NCBI RefSeq assembly: GCF_003751945.1
Contig: NZ_RJKL01000001.1
Location: forward strand, 6,634,001-6,698,000
DNA: 64,000 bases
Source: Couchioplanes caeruleus
GTDB lineage: Bacteria; Actinomycetota; Actinomycetes; Mycobacteriales; Micromonosporaceae
Reading direction: 5' to 3'
Below the pieces are notes generated by a model, which was not told where the DNA came from, ran no database searches, and saw only the letters and a list, made by a program, of their open reading frames with translations. Shown in pieces: positions 37,690-48,056 of the stretch; positions within the stretch are counted from its first letter, which is position 1; the number at the start of each line of letters is the position of its first letter. The position numbers were made by a program, and so were the translations under genes.

Positions 37690-38738
37690 CGCGTCGCCTC
37701 CTTGCCACGGTTCACCGGTGTCGCCGCCGCGGTGGTGATCGCCGGGATGGGGCGCGCGTGGGTGTGCGGCGCCGGGGAGTTGCTCAACACCGGGGTGAAG
37801 CCGACGCGCATCCGTACGGTGCGGCCGGAGGCGGTCCTGAGTCTGGTCTTGCCGGCACTGCGCAGGCGGGGGCTGACGAACTCGTCGATGCCGAAGTTGA
37901 TCAGCGACAGTGCGGTGCCCAGCAGGGCGATGGCCAGGCCGGCCGGGACGAACCACCACCACGCGCCCTGCGCCAGGGCCTGTTGGCTCTGCGCCCAGAA
38001 GAGGATCGTGCCCCAGTTCCACTCCGATATCGTTCCCACGCCGATGAAGGCGAGAGTGATCTCGGAGGTGACCGCGAAGATGACCGTACCGACGAAGCCG
38101 GAGGCGATGATCGCGGTGAGGTTGGGCAGGATCTCGAAGAGGATGATCCGCCAGGTCTTCTCGCCGTTGGCCCGCGACGCCTCGATGTAGTCGCGGCGGC
38201 GCAGCGACAGGGTCTGCGCCCGCAGCACCCGCGCGCCCCAGGCCCAGGACGTGAAGCCGATGATCAGGGCGACCAGGGTGTCGCCGCCCCCGGGCGCCGC
38301 CGCGGTCACGATGATGATCAGGGGTAGCGCCGGCATCACCAGGAAGACGTTGGACAGCGCGGAGAGGGTGTCGTCCCAGCCGCCGCCGAGGTAACCGGCG
38401 GTGACTCCGATGAGGACGGACAGCAGGGTGGCGAGCGCGCCGGCGGTGAGGCCGACGAGCATGACGCCGCGGGTGCCGACCAGCACCTGGCTGAACACGT
38501 CCTGGCCGAGGTGCGTGGTGCCGAACCAGTGGTCGGCCGACGGGGGTGCCACGAGCGCCGGGCCGCGGGCGTCCGGATCGTACGGCGCGATCCAGGGCCC
38601 GATGATCGCGAAGAGCACGTAGATGCCGAGCACGGTCAGGCCGGTGGCGGCCTTGGCGTTGGCGACGAAACGGAACCGCTTGCGCCGGGCCGGTGGTTCC
38701 GTGGCGGCCTGTTCGATGCTGGAGGCAGGGATGGTCAC
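37686..38738 (-). CDS. ABC transporter permease (DppC type)
   Basis: A 350-residue inner-membrane permease. It has an N-terminal cytoplasmic tail, one first transmembrane segment, a DppC-like extracytoplasmic part ([15 protein letters not shown]), then five more segments with the conserved cytoplasmic EAA loop ([24 protein letters not shown]). The C-terminal about 50 residues after SPRLRS form an unusually long, basic and proline-rich cytoplasmic tail. It overlaps the downstream ATPase gene by 4 bases and follows the DppB-type permease by 3 bases. With that permease it forms the membrane pore of the oligosaccharide importer. Confidence 0.92.
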
Positions 38739-38741
38739 CGG

Positions 38742-39722
38742 TCAGCCCTCCTTGCGGGTACGCGGGTCGAGCAGCAGGTACGCCACGTCGGCGATCAGGT
38801 TCGCCAGCAGCACCGAGATGGTGATGACCAGGAAGATGCCCTGCATCAGCGGGTAGTCCTTGGCGCCGACCGCCCGGAAGAGCAGGAAGCCCAGCCCGGG
38901 ATAGGAGAAGACGATCTCCACCAGCAGGGTGCCGCCGACGATGAAGCCCAGCGCCAGCGCGAAGCCGGAGACGTTGGGCAGCAGCGCGTTGCGGGCCGCG
39001 TAGCCCACCGCCACCCGGCGCTCGGGAAGGCCCTTGGCGTGGGCGACGGTGATGTAGTCCTCGGCCGCGACGGTGACCATCATGTTGCGCATGCTGAGGA
39101 TCCAGCCGCTCACCGAGGAGACGAGGATCGTCAGCGCGGGCAGCAGGCTGTGCTGGACGGCGCTCGGGATGAAGTACTGGTCCCAGGCCGGCACCAGGCC
39201 CGGCTCGAAACCGCCGGAGGACGGGAAGAAGCTGCCCGGCCCGGCGAGCAGGTAGATCGCCAGCAGGCCGAGCCAGAAGTACGGCACCGAGGACAGGAAC
39301 GTGGTGGTGGGCAGCAGGCCGTCGATCCACGACCCGCGCCGCCAGCCCGCGAGCACGCCGAGGCCGGTGCCGAGGACGAAGCTGATGATGGTGGTGATGC
39401 CGACCAGGGCCACGGTCCAGGGCAGCGCGTCGCTGATGACCTCGGAGACCGTCGCGGGGAACGCGGTGAACGACAGGCCCAGGTCGCCGCGCAGGAGCTG
39501 CTGCCAGTAGTCGACGTACTGGCTCCAGACGCTGGCGTCCTTGTCGAGGCCGAACAGCACATAGAGGGAGTCGATCGCGTCGGTGCTCATCTGCCCCTGG
39601 TAGCGGGCGAGCAGCGACTTGACCGGGTCGCCCGGGATCATGCGGGGGATGAAGAAGTTGATGGTGATCGCGGCCCACGCCGTGAACGCGTAGAACAGGA
39701 TCCGCTGGAGCAGATACCTCAT
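38742..39722 (-). CDS. ABC transporter permease (DppB type)
   Basis: A 326-residue permease with six transmembrane segments. The first segment and the [12 protein letters not shown] motif are typical of DppB/OppB proteins, and the EAA loop reads [29 protein letters not shown]. It pairs with the DppC-type permease. The start overlaps the stop of the upstream ATPase gene by 4 bases (ATGA), and the next gene follows after 3 bases, so expression of the pore subunits is coupled. Confidence 0.93.
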   Translation of the reverse strand: MRYLLQRILFYAFTAWAAITINFFIPRMIPGDPVKSLLARYQGQMSTDAIDSLYVLFGLDKDASVWSQYVDYWQQLLRGDLGLSFTAFPATVSEVISDALPWTVALVGITTIISFVLGTGLGVLAGWRRGSWIDGLLPTTTFLSSVPYFWLGLLAIYLLAGPGSFFPSSGGFEPGLVPAWDQYFIPSAVQHSLLPALTILVSSVSGWILSMRNMMVTVAAEDYITVAHAKGLPERRVAVGYAARNALLPNVSGFALALGFIVGGTLLVEIVFSYPGLGFLLFRAVGAKDYPLMQGIFLVITISVLLANLIADVAYLLLDPRTRKEG

Positions 39723-40771
39723 CGCGTGCCCTCCTTCCGGTCGTACAACCAGCAGGCGGCCCAGTGGCCGGGCGCGTCGCCGATCTCGAGGCGTACCGGC
39801 AGGTCGGTGGTGCAGCGGGGCATCGCCGCCGGGCAGCGCGGATGGAACCGGCAGCCGGCGGGCGGCCGGATGAGGCTCGGCGGCTCGCCGTTGCCCCGAT
39901 CCGCGGCGTCCGGCCGCAGGCTGTGCAGGCGATCCGGGTCGGGGGCCGAATCGATCAGGAGCCGGGTGTACGGGTGCGCCGGCGACTGGGTGACGCTCTC
40001 GCTGTCGCCGCCCTCGACCATCCGGCCCGCGTACATCACCAGCGTCTCGTCGGCGAAGTAGCGCGCCGACGCGATGTCGTGGGTGATGTAGAGGATCGCG
40101 AGGTCGAGCCGTTCCTTCAGGTCGCGCAGCAGGTTGAGGACGCCCAGCCGGATAGAGACGTCCAACATGGACACCGGCTCGTCGGCGAGCAGCGCCTCCG
40201 GGTTCGCGCCGAGCGCCCGGGCGATCGCGACGCGCTGCCGCTGGCCCCCGGAGAGCTCGTGTGGGAACTTGTCGAGGTAGCGCTCGGGCGGTGTCAGGCT
40301 GACCCGGGTGAGCAGGTCGGCGAGCGCCCGCTCGAGTTCAGCCGCCGACTTTCCGGCATTGCCGTGGATCCGCAGTGACCGGGTGAGGTGGTAGCGGATG
40401 GTGTGCACCGGGTTCAGCGACGCGAACGGATCCTGGAAGATCATCTGGACCCGCCGGACGTACGCCCGGAACTGCCGGCCGCGCTTGACCCCCGTCGACT
40501 CTCCGTGCAACCGGATGTCCCCGCCGGTCCGCGGATGGAGCTGCGCGAGCAGGCGCGCGACGGTGGACTTGCCGGAGCCGGACTCGCCGACCAGCGCGAC
40601 TACCCGGCCGCGCCGCAGCGTCAGGTGGACGTCGTCGACCGCGTGCACGGCCTCGTGCTCGCGCCGGAACAGGTCGCGCAGCTTGCGGCGTACGGGGAAG
40701 TGCTTGGTCAGGCCGATCGCCTCCAGCACCACCTCGTCGGCCGGCGCGGTGGCCTCGGGGCTCAGCGTCAT
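39719..40771 (-). CDS. ABC transporter ATPase (OppF type)
   Basis: A 350-residue ATPase. Walker A is GESGSGKST, the Q-loop [13 protein letters not shown], the signature LSGGQRQRV, Walker [12 protein letters not shown] and the H-loop ITHDIAS. The C-terminal extension [11 protein letters not shown] belongs to the OppF/DppF branch. It forms the heterodimeric motor with the OppD-type ATPase at 36670. It starts about 80 bases after the solute-binding protein gene, and a hairpin sits in that gap, so its expression is probably lower than that of the binding protein. Confidence 0.93.
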   Translation of the reverse strand: MTLSPEATAPADEVVLEAIGLTKHFPVRRKLRDLFRREHEAVHAVDDVHLTLRRGRVVALVGESGSGKSTVARLLAQLHPRTGGDIRLHGESTGVKRGRQFRAYVRRVQMIFQDPFASLNPVHTIRYHLTRSLRIHGNAGKSAAELERALADLLTRVSLTPPERYLDKFPHELSGGQRQRVAIARALGANPEALLADEPVSMLDVSIRLGVLNLLRDLKERLDLAILYITHDIASARYFADETLVMYAGRMVEGGDSESVTQSPAHPYTRLLIDSAPDPDRLHSLRPDAADRGNGEPPSLIRPPAGCRFHPRCPAAMPRCTTDLPVRLEIGDAPGHWAACWLYDRKEGTR

Positions 40772-40809
40772 GCCGTTTCCTTCGCAGAGGGGGGTCGAAC
40801 CGCCGCGGT

Positions 40810-40842
40810 GCCGCCCCCGGGACGCGGGGCTCCGGGGGCGGC
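40810..40842. terminator. Partial terminator/mRNA-stabilising hairpin after the binding protein gene
   Basis: A perfect 11-bp stem (GCCGCCCCCGG with its complement) and an 11-base loop. It lies 8 bases after the solute-binding protein stop and before the ATPase start within one operon. Such hairpins raise binding protein levels relative to the membrane parts. Confidence 0.6.
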
Positions 40843-40850
40843 GGAGCGGA

Positions 40851-42533
<1,683 letters not shown>

Positions 42534-42603
42534 TTGGGATCTCCTCAGGTAATGCGTGTGGCAGGGGTGAGAGGGGGCCGGGGTGCCGGCGGACGAGTCG
42601 GGG

Positions 42604-43623
42604 TCACTCTTCGATGAGCGGACTTGCGCCTGTGGAAGCGCGCGCCACGAACGTGGCGGGAATGACGGTCGGTCGGTTGGGCAGGGGTGAGCCCTCGAAG
42701 TGGGCGAGCAGCGTGCGCGCCGCGGCCTCGCCCATCTCGCGCAGCGGCTGGTGCACCGTGCTGAGCGGCGGCTGGGTGTGTGCCGCCAGCGGGATGTCGT
42801 CGAAGCCCACCACCGCGACGTCCTGCGGGATGCGCCGGCCGCTGTCGAGCACGGCCCGCATGGCGCCGACGGCGGAGAGGTCGTTGTGGGCGAAGATCGA
42901 GTCGAACTGCAGCCCCGCCGCCAGCGCCGCGGTCACCGCCGCGGCGCCACAGGCGATGGTGAAGTCGCCGGGGAGCACATTCTCGGCGGGGATCGGGTGC
43001 CCCGCCTCGGCGTACTCGGTGGCGAAGCCGTCGAGGCGCTGGACGGTGCAGCCGAAGCGCGCCGGGCCGGCGATCACCAGCGGCCGGCGGCGGCCGATCT
43101 CCAGCAGGTGCCGGGCGGCCGCTCTGGCACCGGTGAAGTGCGTCGTGCCCACGCTCGGGATCCGTCCGGGCTGGACGTCGCGGTCGTCGATGAGCACCAC
43201 CGGCAGGCCGCGGGCGTGCAGGGTGGCGATGTGGTCGAGGGTGCCCTCGGGCTCGATGACCAGCAGGCCGTCGAAGCTCTTGGCGGACACCTGCGCGCTG
43301 AACTGGCGCATCGACTCCTCGCCGCGGTTGCAGGTGAACAGCAGCAGGCCGTAGCGCTCGGTCTCGAGCACGTCGACCGCGCCCTGCAGGACCTCGCCGA
43401 TCCACGGCCAGGTCAGCGAGGGCACGAGCATGCCGACCACGCGGGTTCGTCCGCGGGCCAGCCCGACCGCACGGGAACTGGGCACGTAGCCCAGTTCCTC
43501 GATCACCGCGCGAACCCGCGCGGCGGTGGACGCGTCCAGCTCACCCTTGCCGTTGAGCACGCGCGACACCGTGGTCTTGCTGACCTGGGCGCGAGCGGCG
43601 ACATCGGCGATGGTGATGGGCAC
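42604..43623 (-). CDS. LacI-family transcriptional repressor of the beta-glucoside operon
   Basis: A 339-residue repressor. The N-terminal helix-turn-helix reads [29 protein letters not shown]; the hinge helix follows, then a periplasmic-binding-protein-like sugar domain with [20 protein letters not shown] and [10 protein letters not shown]. The start is GTG with a GGAGG site 4 bases away; an in-frame ATG at 43704 would add 27 residues but leaves the helix-turn-helix far from the N-terminus. It is the first gene of the transport/glucosidase operon, so it is autoregulated with its targets. Operator-like GGAACCGGTTTC lies in front of it at the promoter. The inducer is probably a beta-linked di- or oligosaccharide. 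Confidence 0.92.
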   Translation of the reverse strand: MPITIADVAARAQVSKTTVSRVLNGKGELDASTAARVRAVIEELGYVPSSRAVGLARGRTRVVGMLVPSLTWPWIGEVLQGAVDVLETERYGLLLFTCNRGEESMRQFSAQVSAKSFDGLLVIEPEGTLDHIATLHARGLPVVLIDDRDVQPGRIPSVGTTHFTGARAAARHLLEIGRRRPLVIAGPARFGCTVQRLDGFATEYAEAGHPIPAENVLPGDFTIACGAAAVTAALAAGLQFDSIFAHNDLSAVGAMRAVLDSGRRIPQDVAVVGFDDIPLAAHTQPPLSTVHQPLREMGEAAARTLLAHFEGSPLPNRPTVIPATFVARASTGASPLIEE

Positions 43624-43667
43624 AGGTCCTCCGACGTGACGTCCGAGCGCACGGCACACCGTCGCTT

Positions 43668-43725
43668 CGGAACCGGTTTCGGGAGCGGTTCCGGAAGTAA
43701 ACATTGGTGACTCTCATCACGTCAA
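43668..43725 (-). promoter_or_regulatory. Promoter and LacI operators of the beta-glucoside operon
   Basis: On the minus strand, TTGACG (43725-43720), an 18-bp spacer and TTTACT (43701-43696) form a good -35/-10 pair. Just downstream are GGAACCGGTTTC (43669-43680, near-palindrome) and GGAGCGGTTCC (43682-43692); together they also make CGGAACCG-N10-CGGTTCCG. Repressor here would cover the transcription start. Confidence 0.6.
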
Positions 43726-43742
43726 CGAGACCCTGGCTTTAT

Positions 43743-44621
43743 TCAGGTTTCGAAACGTGACCACCGCGGCGCTCGTTCGTCACCGGCTTTGCCGCACCCC
43801 AGGCCCTCCACCTGCCGGACGATCTCCGGCAGCACCCGGCCCAGCGGGGCGTCGACGACGAGCTGCGCGTACGGCTCTCCGCGCGTGACGCCCCGGTTGA
43901 CGATCGCGACGCGCACGCCTTCCTTCGCGGCGCGCAGCACGAAACGCCGGCCCGACATCACGGTCAGCGACGAGCCGAGGACGAGCAGGGTGCGGGCGCC
44001 GGCGACCAGTTCGAAGCCGCGGGCGACCCGCTCGCTCGGCACCGTCTCGCCGAAGTACACGACGTCCGGCTTGAGCATGCCGCCGCAGGCCGCGCAGCCG
44101 ACCACCGCGAAGCCGTCCAGCGCGGCGTCGTCGATCTCCACGTCGCCGTCCGGATTCACCGCGGACACGGCCGCCGCGAAGCCGGGATTGGCGGCGTCGA
44201 GCCGCCGTCCGAGCTCGGCGCGGCCGCTGCGCACGCCGCAGTCGAGGCAGACGACCCGGGACAGATTGCCGTGCAGCTCGACGACGGCGTGCGCGCCGCC
44301 GTCCTGGTGCAGCCCGTCGACGTTCTGCGTGATGATCCCGTCGAGCCGGCCGAGCTCCTGCAGGCGCGCCACCGCCCGGTGCCCGGCGTTGGCGCGGGCG
44401 TCGCCGATCGTGCGCCAGCCGAGGTGACTGCGCGCCCAGTAGCGCCGCCGGGCCGCCGGATCGCCGGTGAACGTCTGGTACGTCATCGGCGTGGCCCGCC
44501 GGGCCACGCCCGAGGGGCCGCGATAGTCCGGGATACCCGACTCGGTGGAGAGTCCCGCGCCGCTGAGCACGACCACCCCGCCGTCGCCGACCCAGTCGGC
44601 CAGCTCGTTCACTCGTTCCAC
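43743..44621 (-). CDS. Sir2-family NAD-dependent protein deacylase
   Basis: A 292-residue sirtuin. NAD-binding motifs GAGLSTESGIPDYRG and TQNVDGLH are intact, the catalytic His is H117 in VELHGN, and the zinc ligands are C125/C128 (CLDC) and C176/C179 (CAAC). GLSTESGIPDYR is closest to SIRT4-like, class II sirtuins. It removes acyl groups from lysines using NAD. An out-of-frame ATG at 44629 should not be used; the in-frame candidates are GTG at 44621 and GTG at 44612. The gene shares a strand with lacI but ends upstream of the operon's promoter, and it is divergent from a short unknown gene at 44722. Confidence 0.92.
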   Translation of the reverse strand: MERVNELADWVGDGGVVVLSGAGLSTESGIPDYRGPSGVARRATPMTYQTFTGDPAARRRYWARSHLGWRTIGDARANAGHRAVARLQELGRLDGIITQNVDGLHQDGGAHAVVELHGNLSRVVCLDCGVRSGRAELGRRLDAANPGFAAAVSAVNPDGDVEIDDAALDGFAVVGCAACGGMLKPDVVYFGETVPSERVARGFELVAGARTLLVLGSSLTVMSGRRFVLRAAKEGVRVAIVNRGVTRGEPYAQLVVDAPLGRVLPEIVRQVEGLGCGKAGDERAPRWSRFET

Positions 44622-44721
44622 CCCACCATGGTCCCTCGCCGGGGTCACCCGCCGGAGTGGGACGAAGCGCTCAGTCAATGCGTTCTGTGCACGGACCTGC
44701 GGATGACGGTAGGTTGATCGG

Positions 44722-45087
44722 GTGGCTGTCGTCGCGCGCCTGCTTCCCCGTCTCTGGGACGGGCGCCGCCTGCTGCAGTTCCTGACCGGCCTGGCGCTGA
44801 TCGCCCTGGCCTTCGCCATCCCGGCCCTGACCGCCGCTCCCCGGCCGGCGGACACCGCCGTGACCGTCGCCACCGTGGATGCCCCGCACGGCCGCACGGC
44901 GTGGACGGACCGGATCGAGGTGGCCGGCCCGGCCGCCGTGCCGGCCGAGCGCACCGACGCCGCCCCGGCCGCACCCACCCCGGTGCTCGAGCCGGGCGAC
45001 GCCACGCAGCTCGGCGACGCGAGTTTCCCGCGGCCCGGCAGCGCCGCGCTGTGCGCCCAGTCGGGGCGCGGCCCGCCGCTCGCCTGA
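44722..45087 (+). CDS. Putative short membrane-anchored protein, unknown
   Basis: A 121-residue protein from a GTG start. One hydrophobic segment near the N-terminus (LLQFLTGLALIALAFAIPAL) is followed by an Ala/Pro/Asp-rich tail without clear structure. I recognise no family. Codon use fits the surrounding genes (third-position G/C), and the gene is read in the same direction as the unknown gene at 45212. It might be secreted or anchored with its tail outside. Moderately confident that it is coding. Confidence 0.55.
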   Translation: MAVVARLLPRLWDGRRLLQFLTGLALIALAFAIPALTAAPRPADTAVTVATVDAPHGRTAWTDRIEVAGPAAVPAERTDAAPAAPTPVLEPGDATQLGDASFPRPGSAALCAQSGRGPPLA

Positions 45088-45211
45088 GTCACCGTTCCTC
45101 CACCCGTGCCGTCCCGGGCCCTCCGCGTGCCCGTGTCCGGCATGCCGGGCGTCACCGACGTCGTCGTTCCCCTCACCGAAAAGCGAACCCCCCGGCGCAC
45201 GAGAGAAACCG

Positions 45212-46006
45212 GTGCCAATCGTGGAAACCGCTGCCGTACTTTGGATGACCCTGATGCTCGCCGTCGCCGCCGCGACGGCCGTCCTCGCCGTGCCCCGGCG
45301 GAGCCGCCCGGCCGGCTTCCGCCGTCACGACCGTCAGGCCGCCGGCGCCCTACGCCGGCAAGCCCGGACCGATCCGGCCGCCGTCGCGACGGAGACCGAG
45401 GCGGAGAGGTATGCCGACGAGGTGGCGCGGGCCGCCGTGCGCGCGGCCGAGATCGCCGGCCGCCGGCGCGCGGACTGGGAACGCGCGCAGGAGGGAGTCG
45501 ACGAGGCCTGGGCCGCGTTCGACGCCGCCGACCGGACGGCCCGCCGCTGCACCGCCGCGGCCGCGTTCCCGATCCTCAAGCAGCGCCGCACCCGGGTCGA
45601 GATCGCCGACCGGGAACGGTTCCTGCACCGCTCCGCGGTCGCCGCCTGCCGGCGCAAGGAGCTGTCGATCGTCCAGCTCAACGAGGCTCTGGCGCACCGC
45701 GGCGGATGGAATCCCCGCAAGCACCCGGTCGCCCAGGAGGCGGCCCTGCGGTCCGCGGTGCGCGAGCATCGTTTCGCGGCGTACCAGGCGGCCACCGCAC
45801 GGGAACGCGCGGCGTGGGAGGAGGCGGAGAAGGCCGCGGCGGCGCTGCGCACCTTGCGCGCGGAGGCCCTGGCCGCGCGCCTGCGCGTCGGTCGTGGCCT
45901 GCTTCCCGCCGGCGATCCCCGGCCGATCGGCGCGCGGGAACGGGCCGGACAATGGAATCCCGCCGAGCCGGTGGCGCGTCCGGCGGCGACCCTGGCGGCG
46001 CACTGA
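45212..46006 (+). CDS. Membrane-anchored coiled-coil-like protein, unknown
   Basis: A 264-residue protein from GTG at 45212 (a second GTG lies 9 bases later). The N-terminus has one transmembrane segment (AAVLWMTLMLAVAAATAVLAV) and the rest is highly charged, Ala/Arg/Glu-rich and predicted helical, probably a long coiled coil, including ERYADEVARAAVRAAEI and ERAAWEEAEKAAAALRTLRAEALAARLRVG. No family is recognised. Candidates include a structural or polar-growth-related membrane protein, but this is only from the shape. It stands between the 121-residue gene and the App1-type phosphatase, all in the same direction. Confidence 0.6.
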   Translation: MPIVETAAVLWMTLMLAVAAATAVLAVPRRSRPAGFRRHDRQAAGALRRQARTDPAAVATETEAERYADEVARAAVRAAEIAGRRRADWERAQEGVDEAWAAFDAADRTARRCTAAAAFPILKQRRTRVEIADRERFLHRSAVAACRRKELSIVQLNEALAHRGGWNPRKHPVAQEAALRSAVREHRFAAYQAATARERAAWEEAEKAAAALRTLRAEALAARLRVGRGLLPAGDPRPIGARERAGQWNPAEPVARPAATLAAH

Positions 46007-46111
46007 CCCTCCAGTGTGGATCGCCTTTCCGTTCCCGGCGTTGCGGCGCGGGACTGAGGCGGGCCGGGTACCGTCACAGAGGCGTCGACGGGTGAAAGGC
46101 AGGAGGCCACA

Positions 46112-47152
46112 GTGTCATTGACCCCGGCGGGTCTCCCGCCCGCCGCGCGGCTGCACCGCGCCGCGCGGATCGAGGATGCCGTCCACGAGGTCATCGAGCG
46201 CCGGCTGCGTCAGCGTGGCTGGCGACCGGTGATCACGGCGTACACCGGATACGGCGCCCCGGGCTGGGCGCGGGTCATGGCGCGGGTCGTGCTCTCCCGT
46301 CGCGCCGCGGCGCCGAAACGGCGCGAGAAAGTGCGCGGCTGGCGCAGCTTCACCACCTCGCCCGTGAACAACGCGACGGTGCAGATCGAGATCGGCGGCC
46401 AGGTCCACGAGACGCGCACCGACCGCAGCGGCTACGTCGACGCCCGGGTCAAGGGTGACCTCGCGCCCGGGTGGGGCTGCGTGCGGCTGCTCACCGAGGG
46501 CGCCGAGCCGGTGGAGGCGCCCATCCGGGTGGTCGATCCGGCCATGAAGTTCGGCCTCGTCAGCGACATCGACGACACGGTGATGGTGACCGCCCTGCCG
46601 CGTCCGCTGCTCGCGGCCTGGAACACGTTCGTGCTCGACGAGCACGCCCGCGCGGCCGTGCCCGGCATGGCCGTTCTCTACGAGCGGCTCGTCACGGCGA
46701 ACCCGGGCGCGCCGGTGTTCTACCTCTCGACCGGCGCGTGGAACGTGGCGCCCACGCTGACCCGCTTCCTGTCCCGTCATCTCTACCCCGCCGGACCGCT
46801 GCTGCTGACCGACTGGGGCCCGACCCCGGACCGCTGGTTCCGCAGCGGCCAGGAGCACAAGCGCAACACGCTGGCCCGGCTGTCCGCCGAGTTCCCGGAC
46901 ATCCGGTGGCTGCTCATCGGCGACGACGGTCAGCACGACCAGGAGATCTACTCCGAGTTCGCGCACGCCCACCCGGACAACGTCGCCGCGGTCGCGATCC
47001 GCCGCCTGTCACCGACGCAGGCCGTGCTCGCCGGCGCCATTCCCGGGCCGACGGGCGGCGCGGAGGCGGTCGGCTCGGGGGGCAAGACCTGGTTCTCCGC
47101 GCCGGACGGCGCCGGACTCTGGTCGCTGCTACGGGACACCGACGTTGTCTGA
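46112..47152 (+). CDS. App1/DUF2183-type phosphatase
   Basis: A 346-residue protein of the App1 family (DUF2183), whose yeast member is a phosphatidate phosphatase. The HAD-like catalytic motif DIDDT has D152 and D154 of the D-x-D-x-T pattern; a second motif is in the FYLSTGAWN segment, and a late acidic motif is in LIGDDGQHDQEIY, all as expected. An N-terminal beta-rich region (about residues 30-140) precedes it. No transmembrane segment is seen. The strong AGGAGG site precedes the GTG start. It could act on phospholipid-derived substrates at the membrane. Function in actinobacteria is not established. Confidence 0.87.
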   Translation: MSLTPAGLPPAARLHRAARIEDAVHEVIERRLRQRGWRPVITAYTGYGAPGWARVMARVVLSRRAAAPKRREKVRGWRSFTTSPVNNATVQIEIGGQVHETRTDRSGYVDARVKGDLAPGWGCVRLLTEGAEPVEAPIRVVDPAMKFGLVSDIDDTVMVTALPRPLLAAWNTFVLDEHARAAVPGMAVLYERLVTANPGAPVFYLSTGAWNVAPTLTRFLSRHLYPAGPLLLTDWGPTPDRWFRSGQEHKRNTLARLSAEFPDIRWLLIGDDGQHDQEIYSEFAHAHPDNVAAVAIRRLSPTQAVLAGAIPGPTGGAEAVGSGGKTWFSAPDGAGLWSLLRDTDVV

Positions 47153-47164
47153 GCCGCCGTGGGG

Positions 47165-47347
47165 TCAGTCCTCCTCCGCCGGCACCGCCGTCTCCGGCGT
47201 GCCCGCCTCGGCGACCCGGGCGTGCAGCCGCTCCCGGATCTCGTCCGGCGTGTACGCCCGCCTGCGCCGCTCCTGGCGTGCCAGCACCACTCCGGTGGCG
47301 GCGACTCCCGCCAGCCCGGCCAATCCCGCTACTTTCCACCAACGCAT
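47165..47347 (-). CDS. Small membrane protein
   Basis: A 60-residue protein with one transmembrane segment near the N-terminus (WKVAGLAGLAGVAATGVVLA), a basic stretch QERRRRAY and an acidic C-terminus. It is convergent with the App1-type gene, which ends 12 bases away, and divergent from the gene at 47365. The ATG start and the well-ordered membrane-basic-acidic layout support it as a real gene, but no family or function is recognised. Confidence 0.6.
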   Translation of the reverse strand: MRWWKVAGLAGLAGVAATGVVLARQERRRRAYTPDEIRERLHARVAEAGTPETAVPAEED

Positions 47348-47364
47348 CTGCCGAGGATAGACAC

Positions 47365-48009
47365 GTGGTTGCCGACATCAGCCTCGACGAGGCCATCGAT
47401 CTGACGCGTACGGGTGACGTCTGGCTGTTCCGCGGCCGCTCGGGTCCGGACCGCGCCATTCAGGCCATGACCAACAGCCCGGTCAACCACGTCGGCATGT
47501 CGATCGTCATCGAGGACATGCCGCCGCTGATGTGGCACGCCGAGCTGGGCAAGTCCCTGCCGGACCTGTGGTCGGGGACGTTCCAGCGCGGCGTGCAACT
47601 GCACGACCTGCGCGACGCGGTGACGGTCTGGGCGCACCGGTACGGCCAGCGCGGCTGGCTGCGTCAGCTCGAGCAGCCGGTGACCAAGGACATGGAGGAC
47701 CGTGCCCTCAGGACGGTGGCCCGCCTCGACGGCACGCCGTTCCCCTCGACCGCCCGCCTCGCCTGGCGCTGGGCGCGGGGCCGGCTGCCGCAGCTTCGCC
47801 TGCCCTGGCACGAGAGCGTACGGACCGACGCCGACCTGGAGTTCGCGTACTGCGCGGAGGTGGTCGCAGTGACCTACGAGGAGATGGGTCTGCTGCCGCG
47901 CGGACGCCAGCCCAACTGGTACGACCCCGGCCGCTTCTGGAGCGGGGACGACCTGGAGCTCTGCGACGGCTACCGGCTGGGCGCCGAGATCGCCGTCAGC
48001 ACCCCCTGA
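47365..48009 (+). CDS. YiiX-like permuted papain-fold hydrolase (putative)
   Basis: A 214-residue protein starting GTG-GTT-GCC-GAC. Residues that fit a permuted NlpC/P60 (YiiX/C92-like) fold are H42 in NHVGMS, a second His in MWHAEL (H58) and the late C163 in YCAEVVAVTYEEMGL, with the His first and the Cys last, as in permuted enzymes. FRGRSGPDRAIQAMTNSPVNHVG is typical of the N-terminal part. If active it would be a thiol hydrolase on peptides, lipids or murein, but it has no signal peptide and is presumably cytosolic. The assignment rests on motif order alone. It is convergent with the DEAD-box helicase gene after a hairpin. Confidence 0.6.
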   Translation: MVADISLDEAIDLTRTGDVWLFRGRSGPDRAIQAMTNSPVNHVGMSIVIEDMPPLMWHAELGKSLPDLWSGTFQRGVQLHDLRDAVTVWAHRYGQRGWLRQLEQPVTKDMEDRALRTVARLDGTPFPSTARLAWRWARGRLPQLRLPWHESVRTDADLEFAYCAEVVAVTYEEMGLLPRGRQPNWYDPGRFWSGDDLELCDGYRLGAEIAVSTP

Positions 48010-48024
48010 CGAGGACGACGAGTG

Positions 48025-48050
48025 GCGGCCGCCTCGCCGGAGGCGGCCGC
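48025..48050. terminator. Bidirectional hairpin terminator
   Basis: A perfect 11-bp stem GCGGCCGCCTC with loop GCCG, between the convergent YiiX-like gene (ends 48009) and the DEAD-box helicase gene (ends 48057). Confidence 0.75.
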
Positions 48051-48056
48051 TGTACG

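Noticed and set aside
43747..43756. GTTTCGAAAC palindrome as a third LacI operator.
   Set aside because: It lies in the last codons of the sirtuin gene, outside the lacI promoter, and differs from the CCGG-centred operators; it was considered chance.
44627..44629. ATG as the start of the sirtuin gene.
   Set aside because: It is not in frame with the sirtuin; GTG at 44621 or 44612 are the in-frame options.
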